25,172 nucleotides of DNA from Plakobranchus ocellatus. Taxonomy: Eukaryota; Mollusca; Gastropoda; Plakobranchidae. The notes beneath the pieces were generated by a model, which searched no databases, was not told the origin of the DNA, and saw only the letters and a list, made by a program, of their open reading frames with translations. Positions 9,836-22,019 of the stretch are shown here, piece by piece. Position 1 is the stretch's first letter, and the number at the start of each line of letters is the position of its first letter. Position numbers and translations under genes: made by a program. The DNA lies in assembly GCA_019648995.1 (NCBI GenBank), contig BLXT01000512.1, positions 26,489 through 51,660 on the forward strand, written 5' to 3'.

Positions 9836-12790
9836 CGTATATTGCAACCTTTTTTCAGCCATATCACCCTTTGACACACAGTCAAGAAGGCTAATGCTTG
9901 TCTAAAAGTCTTTGAAAAGCTTTTCATCCTTTCTCCATCCATCTTCATGTTATAAAGATAAAGGCATTTATTTAAACCAATTGGAAATAACATCAAATAC
10001 ATCAAACAGATCTAGATCCAAACTATCAGAGGATTGTAACTGAAAAGTTGTGACCATTACTCGTGGCCTGACACATCAATGTGTCAAGTGTAACAGAGTC
10101 ATTTTTTGGACAAAAGGAAAAAAAATATCATGTAAACTTTCCTCATCTATCTATGAAAAAGTAAAATAAAGTTAGCTAAAGATTAAACAAGTGATAGGAA
10201 ACGGACATTCAGGATGCCATGAGGACAGTAGTAACAACCTGGAAAGATTGCAAAATACAGAAAAATATGCTGGCCTCAGGCAGGGATATTACCTGTGTAT
10301 TGGATTGGCATTCGATGATAAAATGACTGAAATGTTTATCCAAGTGCTCAGTGCTTAGTGAATGTTTGCACACACCATAAAGACTAGACATACTAGCAAA
10401 CATGACTTCTCAAACAAGTTAGATGGGATGTCCTACTGTCTAGTGCTAACTTTGATAAAAGTTTTGTTTATATTTTTATATAATTTTCAGCATGGAAATA
10501 CTGCTCTCCATGTGACTGCTCTGCAGAATGACTGTAGTCATGTAGGAGATTTATTGGCTGCTGGCATTGATCCTACCATCAAGAACAAAGTTAGTAAGCA
10601 TCATTTCTGTTTGTGAACAAATCAATTTTTTTTTCCTCAGCTTCACTTTTTCCTTTGATCATTCCAATTTGCCTCAAGATTTGTTAAAAAAGAGATGCAA
10701 AACTAAATGGATTGATTTGAGCAGATGAACAAGGTACTATAAATTCTATTGATTTTAATCAAACCAAATCTTTTTTTTTTTTGCTCTTTCTGTTTGATAT
10801 CAATTAATTTTTTAATACATTATAATTGAGAGAAATGTGAAGAAATGAATAAATACATTTTTATCGATTTTCATGATATGATTAGGCACATAATAATAGT
10901 ATAACTATTACATCTTTTGAAAAAAAGTAAGTGGTTGATTTAACAAATAAGTTATTGACTAGAAATTTGAATATTTTAAACTTTTTGTGCAGATGTAAGC
11001 TGTATTCTGTGAGTTTTTGTGTCGATAAAAATTGATGGAGACCAATTAATTCTGCATCAAAATATAAATGGTTAAGTTTAAAAAAAAATAGCACTTAAAG
11101 AAAGGAACTTATTTTGAAGCCTCTTCTTTTCGCAATGTTAGTTGCAACATTCAATTCATTAGATTTTGAGGTATGTCTTTTACTGATTCCTTCTTTTCAA
11201 TATTATTTAAGAATGGCCAGACAGCTGCGGAAATTGAAACAAAAAATAGATTCTGGAGGACAGTTTATGACAAGTATCAGGTAAGGGAATTCATATTTTC
11301 ATCTCTAACATTTTTACATTAAATCAGTGTGTTTCTACCAGTAACCTATGCTTATAATTTTTTTTGTCCGTTTGCATATATTTACACCTGTTGAAATATT
11401 ATATCACTTACCCATGATGTTTTTATTCAGGCTGAAATGAGAAGAAAAGCTGATTTTTTTCTGTGTTAATCTCAATGATTACAAATAGATGACCATGCCT
11501 AATGAGACAAGGTTAAGCTGTGAAATACAATGAGTGGATAGTTGCAATTAGTGTGTGAATTCTTTAAATGCAGTTCATCAGGTTATGGAGAATCTTTTTT
11601 AAATTTTATTATTTTTTTTTTTCACTTTGAAGCAGTTGAAGATAACTTGAGTATAATGCATCAAACTAGTTATGCATACTTAATATGAATGCCAAAGATA
11701 AGTACATTCTTAAAGGTTAAAATGCAGCCCCCCACATTTTCATAAATTTGCTTTAATCAATCATTACTTTTAAATTTATTTAGGTATATATTTTGATTAC
11801 GAAATCCCCTAATGATGCAAAGCTGAAAATTCAAACTAAGTCAGTTATTGACCTCTCACTCATAACAATTACACATAATGATGATGAATTGCATTGTTTT
11901 CTAGAAGTGAGCTTGTAATTTGTGTGGATACATAAGCCTAAAAAAAAAAAAAAATCTATATCAACACAGATGTTAACCATTCATTTCTTTTCAAGCAAAG
12001 AACTGAATATAGACGTGCCTTAATTTTTATTGAAACAGTTTTTTATTCAAGAACATACATGCATTTTTCAAAAATTTATGTGTAGCGACCTGACAAAGTG
12101 AGTTGAGTTGCGGATTTGCTTGATGGACTTTAAATGAAAACCATTGCTCTTTTTTCTATGTGGAAAACTCTCTAGAGCCATACAAAAAGCTTTGTGTATA
12201 TAAAGCATTGAGAATATTTACTTCTTTACTTCAATATTTTGAGTTAATATCTCAGTGATGTAGAACCGCAACTAGGCTCATTTTGTCAGACCTCTAACTT
12301 ATGCTACTAAAAGGAACTAAAAAAATGATACGTTTTTCCTTTAACCGTGTATCCTCTTATTTGAATTTTTAACTTTTCTAAGCAATTTTTTTTGTGTAAT
12401 ATTCAAACTTCAGTTCTGAACAGCCTAAGTAAATGGTGTGAACTAAACTGTATGTGCTTTGTAACTGTATACAGCCTGGAATTTTTCAAGCAGTAGAGGA
12501 GCATAATGTGGAGAAAGTTCTCTATCTGCTTCACTGCTGGTGCAGAGTTGATGCAAAGAGGGTAAGATAAAGTGGATTGGTCAAATTCAAGAGACAATTA
12601 TAAGATTAAGGGAACAGCATCAGAGAGTAGCAAGCAATAGAAAGATTAAAAGGAAAATGAGAAATATTAGGGAGGTGGGAAAAGATAGAATAAGTTAGAG
12701 AGCTAGAATTAGAGAGAGTCACAGTTAGAGATAGGGAGAAGAGAGTCAGATAGCTAGAGAGAGACAAAATGCTGGAAAAAAGAGAATGAA

Positions 12791-12856
<66 letters not shown>

Positions 12857-15800
12857 AAATCACAACAGATAAAAGGAAGAAAATATCAATAGTGTCTAAG
12901 TTAGATGAAGTGATCTCTTTGATGCTTATTACATTTTACAATGAACTTATCAGAAATGCATGCTTTGGGAAAAGAAATCCCATGTACTTGGCCTCACTAA
13001 CTGATTGAATTTTTGTCAATGTCTTTATTTTTTACTTTTGTCAATGACATTTTGCTCTAATCTNNNNNNNNNNNNNNNNNNNNNNNNNNNNNNNAAAAAA
13101 AAAAGAAAAAAAAACCTATGAATTTAATCATGATGAGGTTTTGCTAAGAGAAAAAAAAAAGAGTTTCTGTAATTTAAATTTCGTTGTAATTATAAAAAAA
13201 ATTCAATGTAAATATATTTTGTAAAAAGTTTGTTTTGTGTGTATGTGTGTGAGGTTGAAAAAAAGGTGGGTAAGGTAATTGCTTGTTACAGGAATGATAA
13301 ATCTATAAAAGTTTAGAGATTACGAAATTGAGCAGTTCAGGTAGATAATTGTGAATAATTGAATTATGAATTAAATGATTTTTCTTTGTGTTCTTAAAAT
13401 TAAGTTGTTGAGTTTTGATGTAACAAACTATGACAAGTCCTCAGCCTTTTCAGAACTACATATCTGTTGTCAGGATCAATGGTATAGGAATTTTTTTTTT
13501 TTGCATTCAAATTAAGAAATTGTTTTAGAAGAGAGAATTGATCCTGTGATTACTACTAATTGGAGAAGAAGTGCTCAAAATATGGTTTGTAAAATTAAAT
13601 CCAATGAGCATTTGTAGCTTGTTTTCTGTAATGCTTTCCCATGTTAATCTGTGCAGTAACTCTGTCATTATATAATCTTCTTCATCATTGATATCAATAA
13701 TTCGGTTCTTTCAGAGATACAGGCAGACATATCAAAACAGAGTTACAGAGTTGAAAGAAGTGTTTTACATTATAGAGTCATCAAGATTTTCAGTTTTCAC
13801 TGTGAAAGCCTATTTGACCAATCATGTTAATTTTAGTCCTTTCAAAGGTTGTTTGGACGTTATTCAGTGTCAGAAACATCTTTTATTTCCGTATGCCTTT
13901 TTGCAGCTCATTTTTCTTTAGCCTGGCAAAAAATGTGTCTACCTTTCCCTTTTATCTTAACAGTCATGAGAAGTGCTGAATCATGGTGATACTATTTCTG
14001 TTTTGACAATAATAAACGATGATAACATAAAAAAAAATGATCAAAAGAAGTGGGAAAATAAAGACACACATTTCAGGCGCTAGAATTATGTAGTTTTTTA
14101 AACAGACTTTCTTTGTTGTTTTAAAAGCAATATATTTAAGTAGCAAAAAAAATGTTAAATAAAGACAAAATTTGCTAGTAATGTTCATTTTCAACTTCAG
14201 GAGAGCCAGACGTTACGGCAATATGCAGCCTCCAGAAAATTTCATGACCTTGTTTTTCACATAGATAAACATCAGCATACTTTGGTATGTAACATTTGTT
14301 ATATTCATTTTTTTAGTCCATCATTTAAAAAAAAAAGGTTACTTACATAAGAAGGGTCTTTTATTTCATTAACTTTAAGTCTCTAGTAATTAAATCAGCT
14401 CATGTATCTTTTTTTTTACTCGAGAAGATCCTCAGAGTTTATTTATGTTAACATTACAAGAAAAGAAAAAAGATAAATTTCAAGTTTGAAATAATTGCTT
14501 ATTTACTAAAATAAAATCTCCTTGGAAATCCAGTCAAGAAACAGTGATCTTTTCAAATCCCACCAGGTGCTAAAAAAAATTTGTTTGCATAGTCCCCAGA
14601 TTACACTGGGGATTCCTTCAAACCATTCAAATGATTTCAAATGATTGTGATCCTTATGTCTGAGTCAGTAAAAAAATGGATATGATTATATGATTTGTTA
14701 TTTTTACATCTGTTTAGCATGTTGAAGAATATTGCAATAACTGCATCACTGTCAGTCCAGTACAGTTATAAAATTGTCACAAAGTTATGCCTGAAAGGTA
14801 TAAACATCAAGTAAACGATATGCACTTGTGGAAGAGTTAATGTAGGTTACAGGCCATTAAAATTTTGACATTTTATCATATTTACAGGGCATGATCTATG
14901 CCATTCTTGAAGGAGACTCGGAGAAGGCAGCCCACTTCCTTCTTCACAACAAATGTGATGTCAACCTTCTGAACTATGTAAATTTTTTTCACTTATCTGG
15001 TGCAGTTGTAAACCAAATGAATAATTTTTTTTTTTCAAGCTTAACTCGTCATTAGTGATGGAGCTTAATGTAATGAATTAAAAAATTCTCTTTTCACACA
15101 CACACACACACACACACAAAGACCTAAACACCACTGAAAATTCAATCCTGATGATGCTGATTATCCACAGGAAGTGTTCAGGACATGATATAGCTTTTTT
15201 TTTGTCAAATAATCTTTAGTATAAAGGAGTAATGAACTGTACAGTCCAACCGAGAAAGTACTTTTTTTAAGTCTAATAATCTTGAGCCTTACTATATTGA
15301 TTGTTTTATTGATACTTTTTCATTCCATAACTGAATAAAAAAGTTTGTAAATCCGCTCTTTTGAAGAAATGATGTTTTAACACAAGGAATAGTTGTAATT
15401 TGTTTGATACAAACCATCAATTTTTTGCTGATCTACATATTCGGTATCATTTCTTGCTTCTTTTGATCTTCTGTGTGAAAAAGGCATCTGAAATCAGCCA
15501 TATTCTTCAACATGCCTTGAAGATGAAGGATTCTAGGCAAGTCCGAATGATCTGTAGGGCAAAGGCAAACTTAAATGTCAGGGTCACCCTCAACTGCTAC
15601 CTCAAGGTCAGAGTTTTCTCTGCTGATATACACATATAACATTTACTGATATCTTCAGCAGAAAAGTAAGTTTATATATTTAAGGTCAAAAAGTTGATTT
15701 TTTTCCGGATAACTGTCATTATTTCTATTAATTTCTAATAAGTTGTCAAGAATTAGAGTATGTATTGTCATTTTTTTTTATTTTCAGAGGGAATTCTGTA

Positions 15801-17851
15801 TATTATGAAAGCCAGCCAAACCCATTGCTGATTTTTGTTATTTCATTTAAAGATATTCTTAGGAAAACAAAAGTTGTGCGCAAAACATTAAATACTTTGT
15901 TTTTTTCGCTTTAGCTTTGACTTGTGGCATAAAAAGTTTGGGACACTATGTTTTTAATATGTCTCTCTGCATGATTTGTTTCACCACCTAAATAAGATTT
16001 AAATATGGATAAAAAAATGTCATTTTTAAAATCCTTAAAACAACTTCGGGATTTTAAAATATGCCCACATAAAATGGCATGATCTACAGTAACATATCTA
16101 TATTTTTGTAAATTTTATTGAAGCACCACAAATATTTGTATAGACATTACATGTTTGAGCTTAGCTCCATGATAATAAGATTACATGGCAGTTTATATGC
16201 ATATGATTCACTAAAGTTGTCAGTCCTTCACAAAAAAAGAAAAAAAAAAGATTTATATTCTTTATTGACTTTACATGGTTTCGTTCAAGACTGGAAACAG
16301 CTCAAAAAGGCTTCTTTTATCTGCAACTTCGAAGAATCCCAGATGATGCATTTAATTTCTTTATATACATTTAAGCAAAAAAAAACAAAAACAACTAATG
16401 ATGGAACAATAATTCCTAGTATTTTAATTTAAAAAACAAACCATATTTTTTTTTAGCTCAGCCATTTCGTACATTTTCGATCATTATATCTTAATTCAGA
16501 GACATCTGCTTTTAGCTATTTTCTCCCTAGTCTATATTTCAAAAGTTATATTTAGTTCGTACAGAGCCATACAAAATTCTAGTATAAAAGAAATCATTCT
16601 GCCTTCATATTGTATAAAATCCTCTATAATCAAGCAAGAATCATTTGCTTTATTACTGCCTCCTATTTTTCTACCTTCTCCTAAGTATTTTCCTGTCCTC
16701 TTCATTTTTATCTCTTTCCATTTCTCCTCCTGGTAGCTTTCTTTTTCCTCTTCATCTTTGCCTCTGAAAAAGGAACCTAGATGAGCTAATAAATAATATA
16801 CTTTATTTGTCAGATTTTAGTCTTGTCAATTTATCACTTATTTCGAGTTGCCATCTTATATGCTTTGTTAATTTATCTATACTTTCAGGCCCCTCTTTTC
16901 TTTGCTGCTTTTGACCCTGATCTGCCTGTTGATATAATGTGGACCATCCTCAAGTCTGGGCCAGACTTCACACTTAAAGATGAGGTGATCCCCCACAGTT
17001 ATCATTATATTTCTATTAAATAGTCATTATTTCTTTTAAAAATCTACATCTTTTGACTTTTTTTCATGACAAAAGAATTGATCTTAAACAACAATTTTGA
17101 TAATTTTTATGATCACTATCCACAGTGCCTCAATAATACTATATATCAAAGATTAGACTTTCACAGCCATTTTTTAAATCCGATACCCAGCATTTTTTAG
17201 ACGAGAGCAAAAAACATTCATTTGAAAAGTGTTACTTGCTTTGAAAAGTAATAATTATTTCATTGATGATTGTGCATGTATACATCATATGAGAATTCAT
17301 TTTGAGAAAACCTGTCACAACTCACCCAATATTACTGTTGAGCTTTTTATTCCCCCATATTCCATATCTATTTGTGCATTTTGAAGTTTCAATTTTCTTA
17401 GTACCCAAATTCTAACTGAAGAATTGATGTTTTAAAGGGAAAAAAATAGCATTTAAGTTAGGACACATACTTTTCTTTCACTTTACAAAGACATAGCACA
17501 AAAATAGAACAAGCCAGCTCCAATGACTTTTTTCAGATTTCCACACATATTTACATGTTGTCTTGAATTCTATTTCCTCTTGTTTTAGAGAGGGCGCAAT
17601 GCAGCTATTTATGCATTGGACAAGATGAATAGAAAAGTGCCATATGAAGTCATTGCCCACATGATGGCTAATGGCCTGGACTTTTCTCAACGTGATATGG
17701 TAAAAGATTTTTATTAACCCTGTGGTTGCAGTAGGCTGCAGTGGAATAGTCGTGACTTTAGATAGTGTGTGAAAAGTAAAGATACGAAAAGCATCATGGG
17801 CATAACAAGGAAGCCAGCGGTTGAAATATATCAATCTGTGAATTTTTTGTA

Positions 17852-17882
<31 letters not shown>

Positions 17883-20800
17883 AACAAAAATATTTTATCT
17901 GATAGCCAAAGGGTTATAATAAAAACAGAGACTTGGAATAGCATTATAAATATTGCACTCTAACTTTCTTGCTGCTGATTTATTTTTTTCATTTTTTAAA
18001 GGTTAATTGCTCAGAAAAAAGCTTTCCAAACTTTTAGTGTGCTATGATGTATCTCGGGACTGATTCTAATGAGTTGGATGTCATATGTAACAAATTCGAC
18101 AAATGAGGATTATAAGATTATTCTTCATTCCTTTTCATTGCTTTAAAAAAAAAATTAAAGCTCCATTAACTTGCAAAGCTAATTGATTGTGGCTTCTGGC
18201 TGTATCAGTGAATCAGAGTATTCAAAATGTTACTTCAGACTCATTTGACCTGATGTAGCTGATAAAGGATGGGCCTTGCTCAAAATTAACAATGGTAGAT
18301 GATGGTTGTAATGGGCTAAACTCCATAGATATTAAAGTGCATTTTGCCTGAAATGGACACAACATTTGGACCAAACAAATTATAGACTCCCCCCCTAAAG
18401 CTATCTGGATAAATAAGTGACTGAATTATTTAAAAGCATTAACATTAAAAGTGAGTTAATAGCATAAGGCCATATCAGGTTTCCTCACTCTTTCTCCTCA
18501 CAGACTGGTGTCACTCTTAGGGATGTTGCAAGGTTTGCCCGACGTAAGGACATTCTGGATTTAATTGATAAGGTAAAAATTCATCCTATTTGATCTCTAT
18601 TTATTTGAAAAATTACGTAATAAAAATTAATAATTAATGAGTATTCCAATATTTAAAATATACCTAGTTCATAATCTTTAAATTTACATTCCTTGATTGT
18701 GCATACAAATTTATATTCAGTTTTCAAGAACATCAGCCCAAACAAATGAAAAAACATTATAATATGCAAACAGTCTTTTATGAAAAAATCCCCACAAAAA
18801 AAAAAATGGTTATTTCAAAGTTACAGCTAGCAAAAAACAAGAATATGATTGAATCATGATGAAATCAATCTTCTGATATTTAATAAATTCACAATGGGTT
18901 CTGAGTTAGATTTTAAAAAATCTTCTGCATTTTTTGTCTTGACCATAGATGCAACTCCTACTCAAATAAAGGAGACTCCATTATGCTTGATTTCCTCCAC
19001 AGGCAAAAATGTGATTGTAAAAGTGTTAGTTCAGTCCTGCATGCTAAATTGTCCAGATAAAAGCCTACTTACTAGTCTTTGTTACTGGAATAATTTTTGT
19101 TTTTGAATGATTTATTATTTTGAGATGACTGAAAGCAGCAACTCTTCTTGCCATATATGTCTATCTCAGACAGTGGTAATGCGTGACCTATCTATCTAAA
19201 ATGAGTCATTTGTTGCAAATTTATTATCTGACATATAAAACAATACAAAGATAAATTCTTTCAGATAAAATATAAAGTTATAAATGTAGACTACTCTAAC
19301 AAATTTAAAGAATCCATTTGCCTTGTCATAGATGATTTATATTTTTATTAACCTCTTTCAACTTGAGAATGGAAAGATGTTAATCCTGCAACTGGTTGTG
19401 AAGGTTGAAAAACCAAGCAAAAAGGAAAAAAAACCTAACAGTTTAAGACTTTAGGGAACTATGGAGACTTTGGATTACTTTTACCATTCATTATCTTTAT
19501 TAATAGGCCTTTGTGAAAGTCATCAGATCCTCTAATATTAAGGAGCTTACACGTCTTTGCATTATGGGATATGACGGAATGTTTATTACATTCAATGTGA
19601 GTACAAATCAACGCATGTCAATGAAACCTTTGTCATAACATCTGATAAGTTATAAGACATAATGTTTAAAATTTGAGTAAAATTCATGCTATAACTTTAA
19701 AAGTTGGTAAAACTCATCGTAACCTCTCATGTGAGAAAACTTTTATTATATTATAACATAAGGTAAGTCTATCTTTGCTATCTTTTAACTGTAAGAGGCC
19801 ATTATATGAGTGTTTGAAAAATGTTTTTTGTTCAATAAATCATATGTTTGTAACCAGTCCTAATGATACTTGATAGGAAGGATTTTTCTTCATTTCAAAT
19901 GCTTTTTAAAGATCTTCAAAACTTATATCATGGAAAAGAATTAACATATCTGAATTCAGTTTTCACCAATATAAGGCTCCCAGAAGGTTAACTTATCAAG
20001 GCTATATCCAAGTAATGTTAATAGACCTTTGTTGAGTTGTACTGGTAATCTGCTCATCATACAAGGGTCAAAGTTTTGCTCTTAGATTTGGAGAACTTGG
20101 CTTTCAAGAAACAGCTCTTAACTGTTGATACCTCCACGTTTGCCAATGAACTTTTGCTTTTGAGAATGACTTTTGACAGTGCGCAACGTGAAGGGCTTTA
20201 GAATCCAAATCAGAATCCAATTCTGAGATGATTCTCTGGTTGAAGAGGGATCTGCAGTGCACTTTCAAATTTTTGATCTGGTTGCAGGAGGATTTGCTCG
20301 ATGTTTGACAGATTGATGTCTTTTAGGTGGGTGGGTTGGTTGGTTGTCCAATAGAAGTGCCATACTGTGGTGGTGTCTTTAGAGTTTCCATCCCTTTCAA
20401 GAAGTCAGTCACCAAACATAACAGTTGCCATCCATGCATTTGATGAATTTTGATACTACACAGGCTATATTGTCAAGTTCCTTAAGAAATATCTTTCTTG
20501 TCTTAGCTTCCCAATAGCATAAATTTTTCTGCTTGTTTGTGCCCTTCATGTTGGCTCAAGTCAGAGCTATAACTTTTCTTTGTGTCATACAGTATCCATG
20601 ATCTGGATAACCTTTGAAATGGAGTGCAATCTTGTCATACCTGTAAAATTGATTAGCTTATAACATTTTAAAATGTATGTGATTTTCCTTTGGCTCAAGT
20701 CCACAGCAGCACCATTGTCTGGATTGATTTTTTTCCATATCTGAAACAATGTCAGCTTATTTTTTTTTAACAGCAAGGAGGCGAATTTGTGACCTTATGC

Positions 20801-21939
20801 TTCAGCTGATTGCCAGAAATTTGTTCTCTTTATTTAGTCTTCTTTTGGAGTAAAAAGATAAGGATATCTCTAATTTTACGCTGTTTGTCCTCACATTGTC
20901 TCTTACAGGTGGAATTGGGGAATTATGTTGCCAATTCCTTCTATTATTGTTCTTCTTTTTTTTATCGTAGTCACTTGTATTGGTGAGATACCCTAGAGCT
21001 TTGCGATTTCATTTTGCTTGAGATTAGAATTTTCCAGCTTCAAAATCATTTTTACTGCAAGGTCTAAGTGCTTTTTTTTTGACTTGCCATGTCAATTAAG
21101 TGATTGCAACTGACCAATCTATTCTCTTCCTCACTTTGATAGAGACTCCACAGCCCAACCTTAATATCAATAAAATGTAACAAGATTTTGAGAATGTACA
21201 TGTGTGCACTGCAGAAGTTGTTCATTTCAAATCTTAAGTTTTATGGCCTGTAAAACAAGTGGTAGCCCTTGTCAATTTGTCAATTTTTTTTACACACAGA
21301 CATCAAACCATTGCAGCTGAGATGAGTGCAGTTTGTGTGGAGTCCTTTTAAGCAAAGAAGGGGCTTAATAAACACTTCTGCCTCTTCCAATATGGCTTAC
21401 ATGGCTGTATGTTCAAAATAAATATCCTGTTTCCAGAGGGAAATTCATATTACCCAAAAACTTAGATTAAGCTGCAGTAACTGCAAGTAAAATTTTCTTA
21501 TTATTGCATGCTAAAGTGGCATACCATTTTATTGTTAGCTGTTCTTTGCAACAAAGCATTACATATTGTCAGCTCATTTTTACTGTTATGAATGAACATT
21601 TGAGGCATAATTTCATTACCAACAGTACATGTTATAAATGTGAATGATCTACTATTTCTCACAAAAGTCAAAAGCTTTTATAAAATTGAGTGTATATAAC
21701 TTTGCTGGACTTTTCTGCTTTTTATCAACACTTGTACATCTTTTTTTTCTTGTCAAATTATTAGTGTACTGACATTTTTCATCCTAAAATTTTAAGAATT
21801 CATTCAAATGCAACCATTTCATTCAGTATCGGGACACATACATCTATGCTTGTGGAAATGAAACAGAGGACGCTCTTCACTTCATTCAGCAGCTGCCTAA
21901 AATTAGAGTAAGTTGATGATACAAAACTATATCTCTCTT

Positions 21940-22019
<80 letters not shown>

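Larger units (their letters stand above)
6277..10490 (+). other. Intron B-C (4214 nt)
   Basis: The longest intron visible. It contains a degenerate 40-bp minisatellite (8844-9035) and an (ATT)n array (9756-9835). Open frames at 7296-7574 (+) and 8249-8578 (-) have no recognisable family and look like chance. No further exon is needed, because exon B joins C in perfect repeat register. Bases about 9360-9600 are less AT-rich and may be an unidentified dispersed repeat. Confidence 0.65.
12562..14200 (+). other. Intron E-F (1639 nt) with assembly gap
   Basis: A purine-rich stretch (about 12600-12794) leads into (GA)n at 12795-12850. Thirty-one Ns at 13064-13094 mark an assembly gap flanked on the right by an A-run. 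The open frame at 13688-13921 has no family signal. The gap length may be arbitrary, but the E-F join is in register so no exon need be missing. Confidence 0.7.

Noticed and set aside
9686-9877. Polyisoleucine minus-strand frame
   Set aside because: Translation of the (TTA)n microsatellite.
10593-10598. Alternative, better-consensus donor GTAAGC just after exon C
   Set aside because: Using it adds four bases and breaks the frame with exon D, whereas GTTAGT keeps the NK-NGQT ankyrin junction.
12606-12863. Ser/Leu-rich minus-strand frame
   Set aside because: Translation of the (GA)n and purine-rich tract.
16118-16432. 104-codon + frame in intron H-I
   Set aside because: Ends in A-rich low-complexity sequence, shows no ankyrin pattern and has no acceptor or donor in phase.
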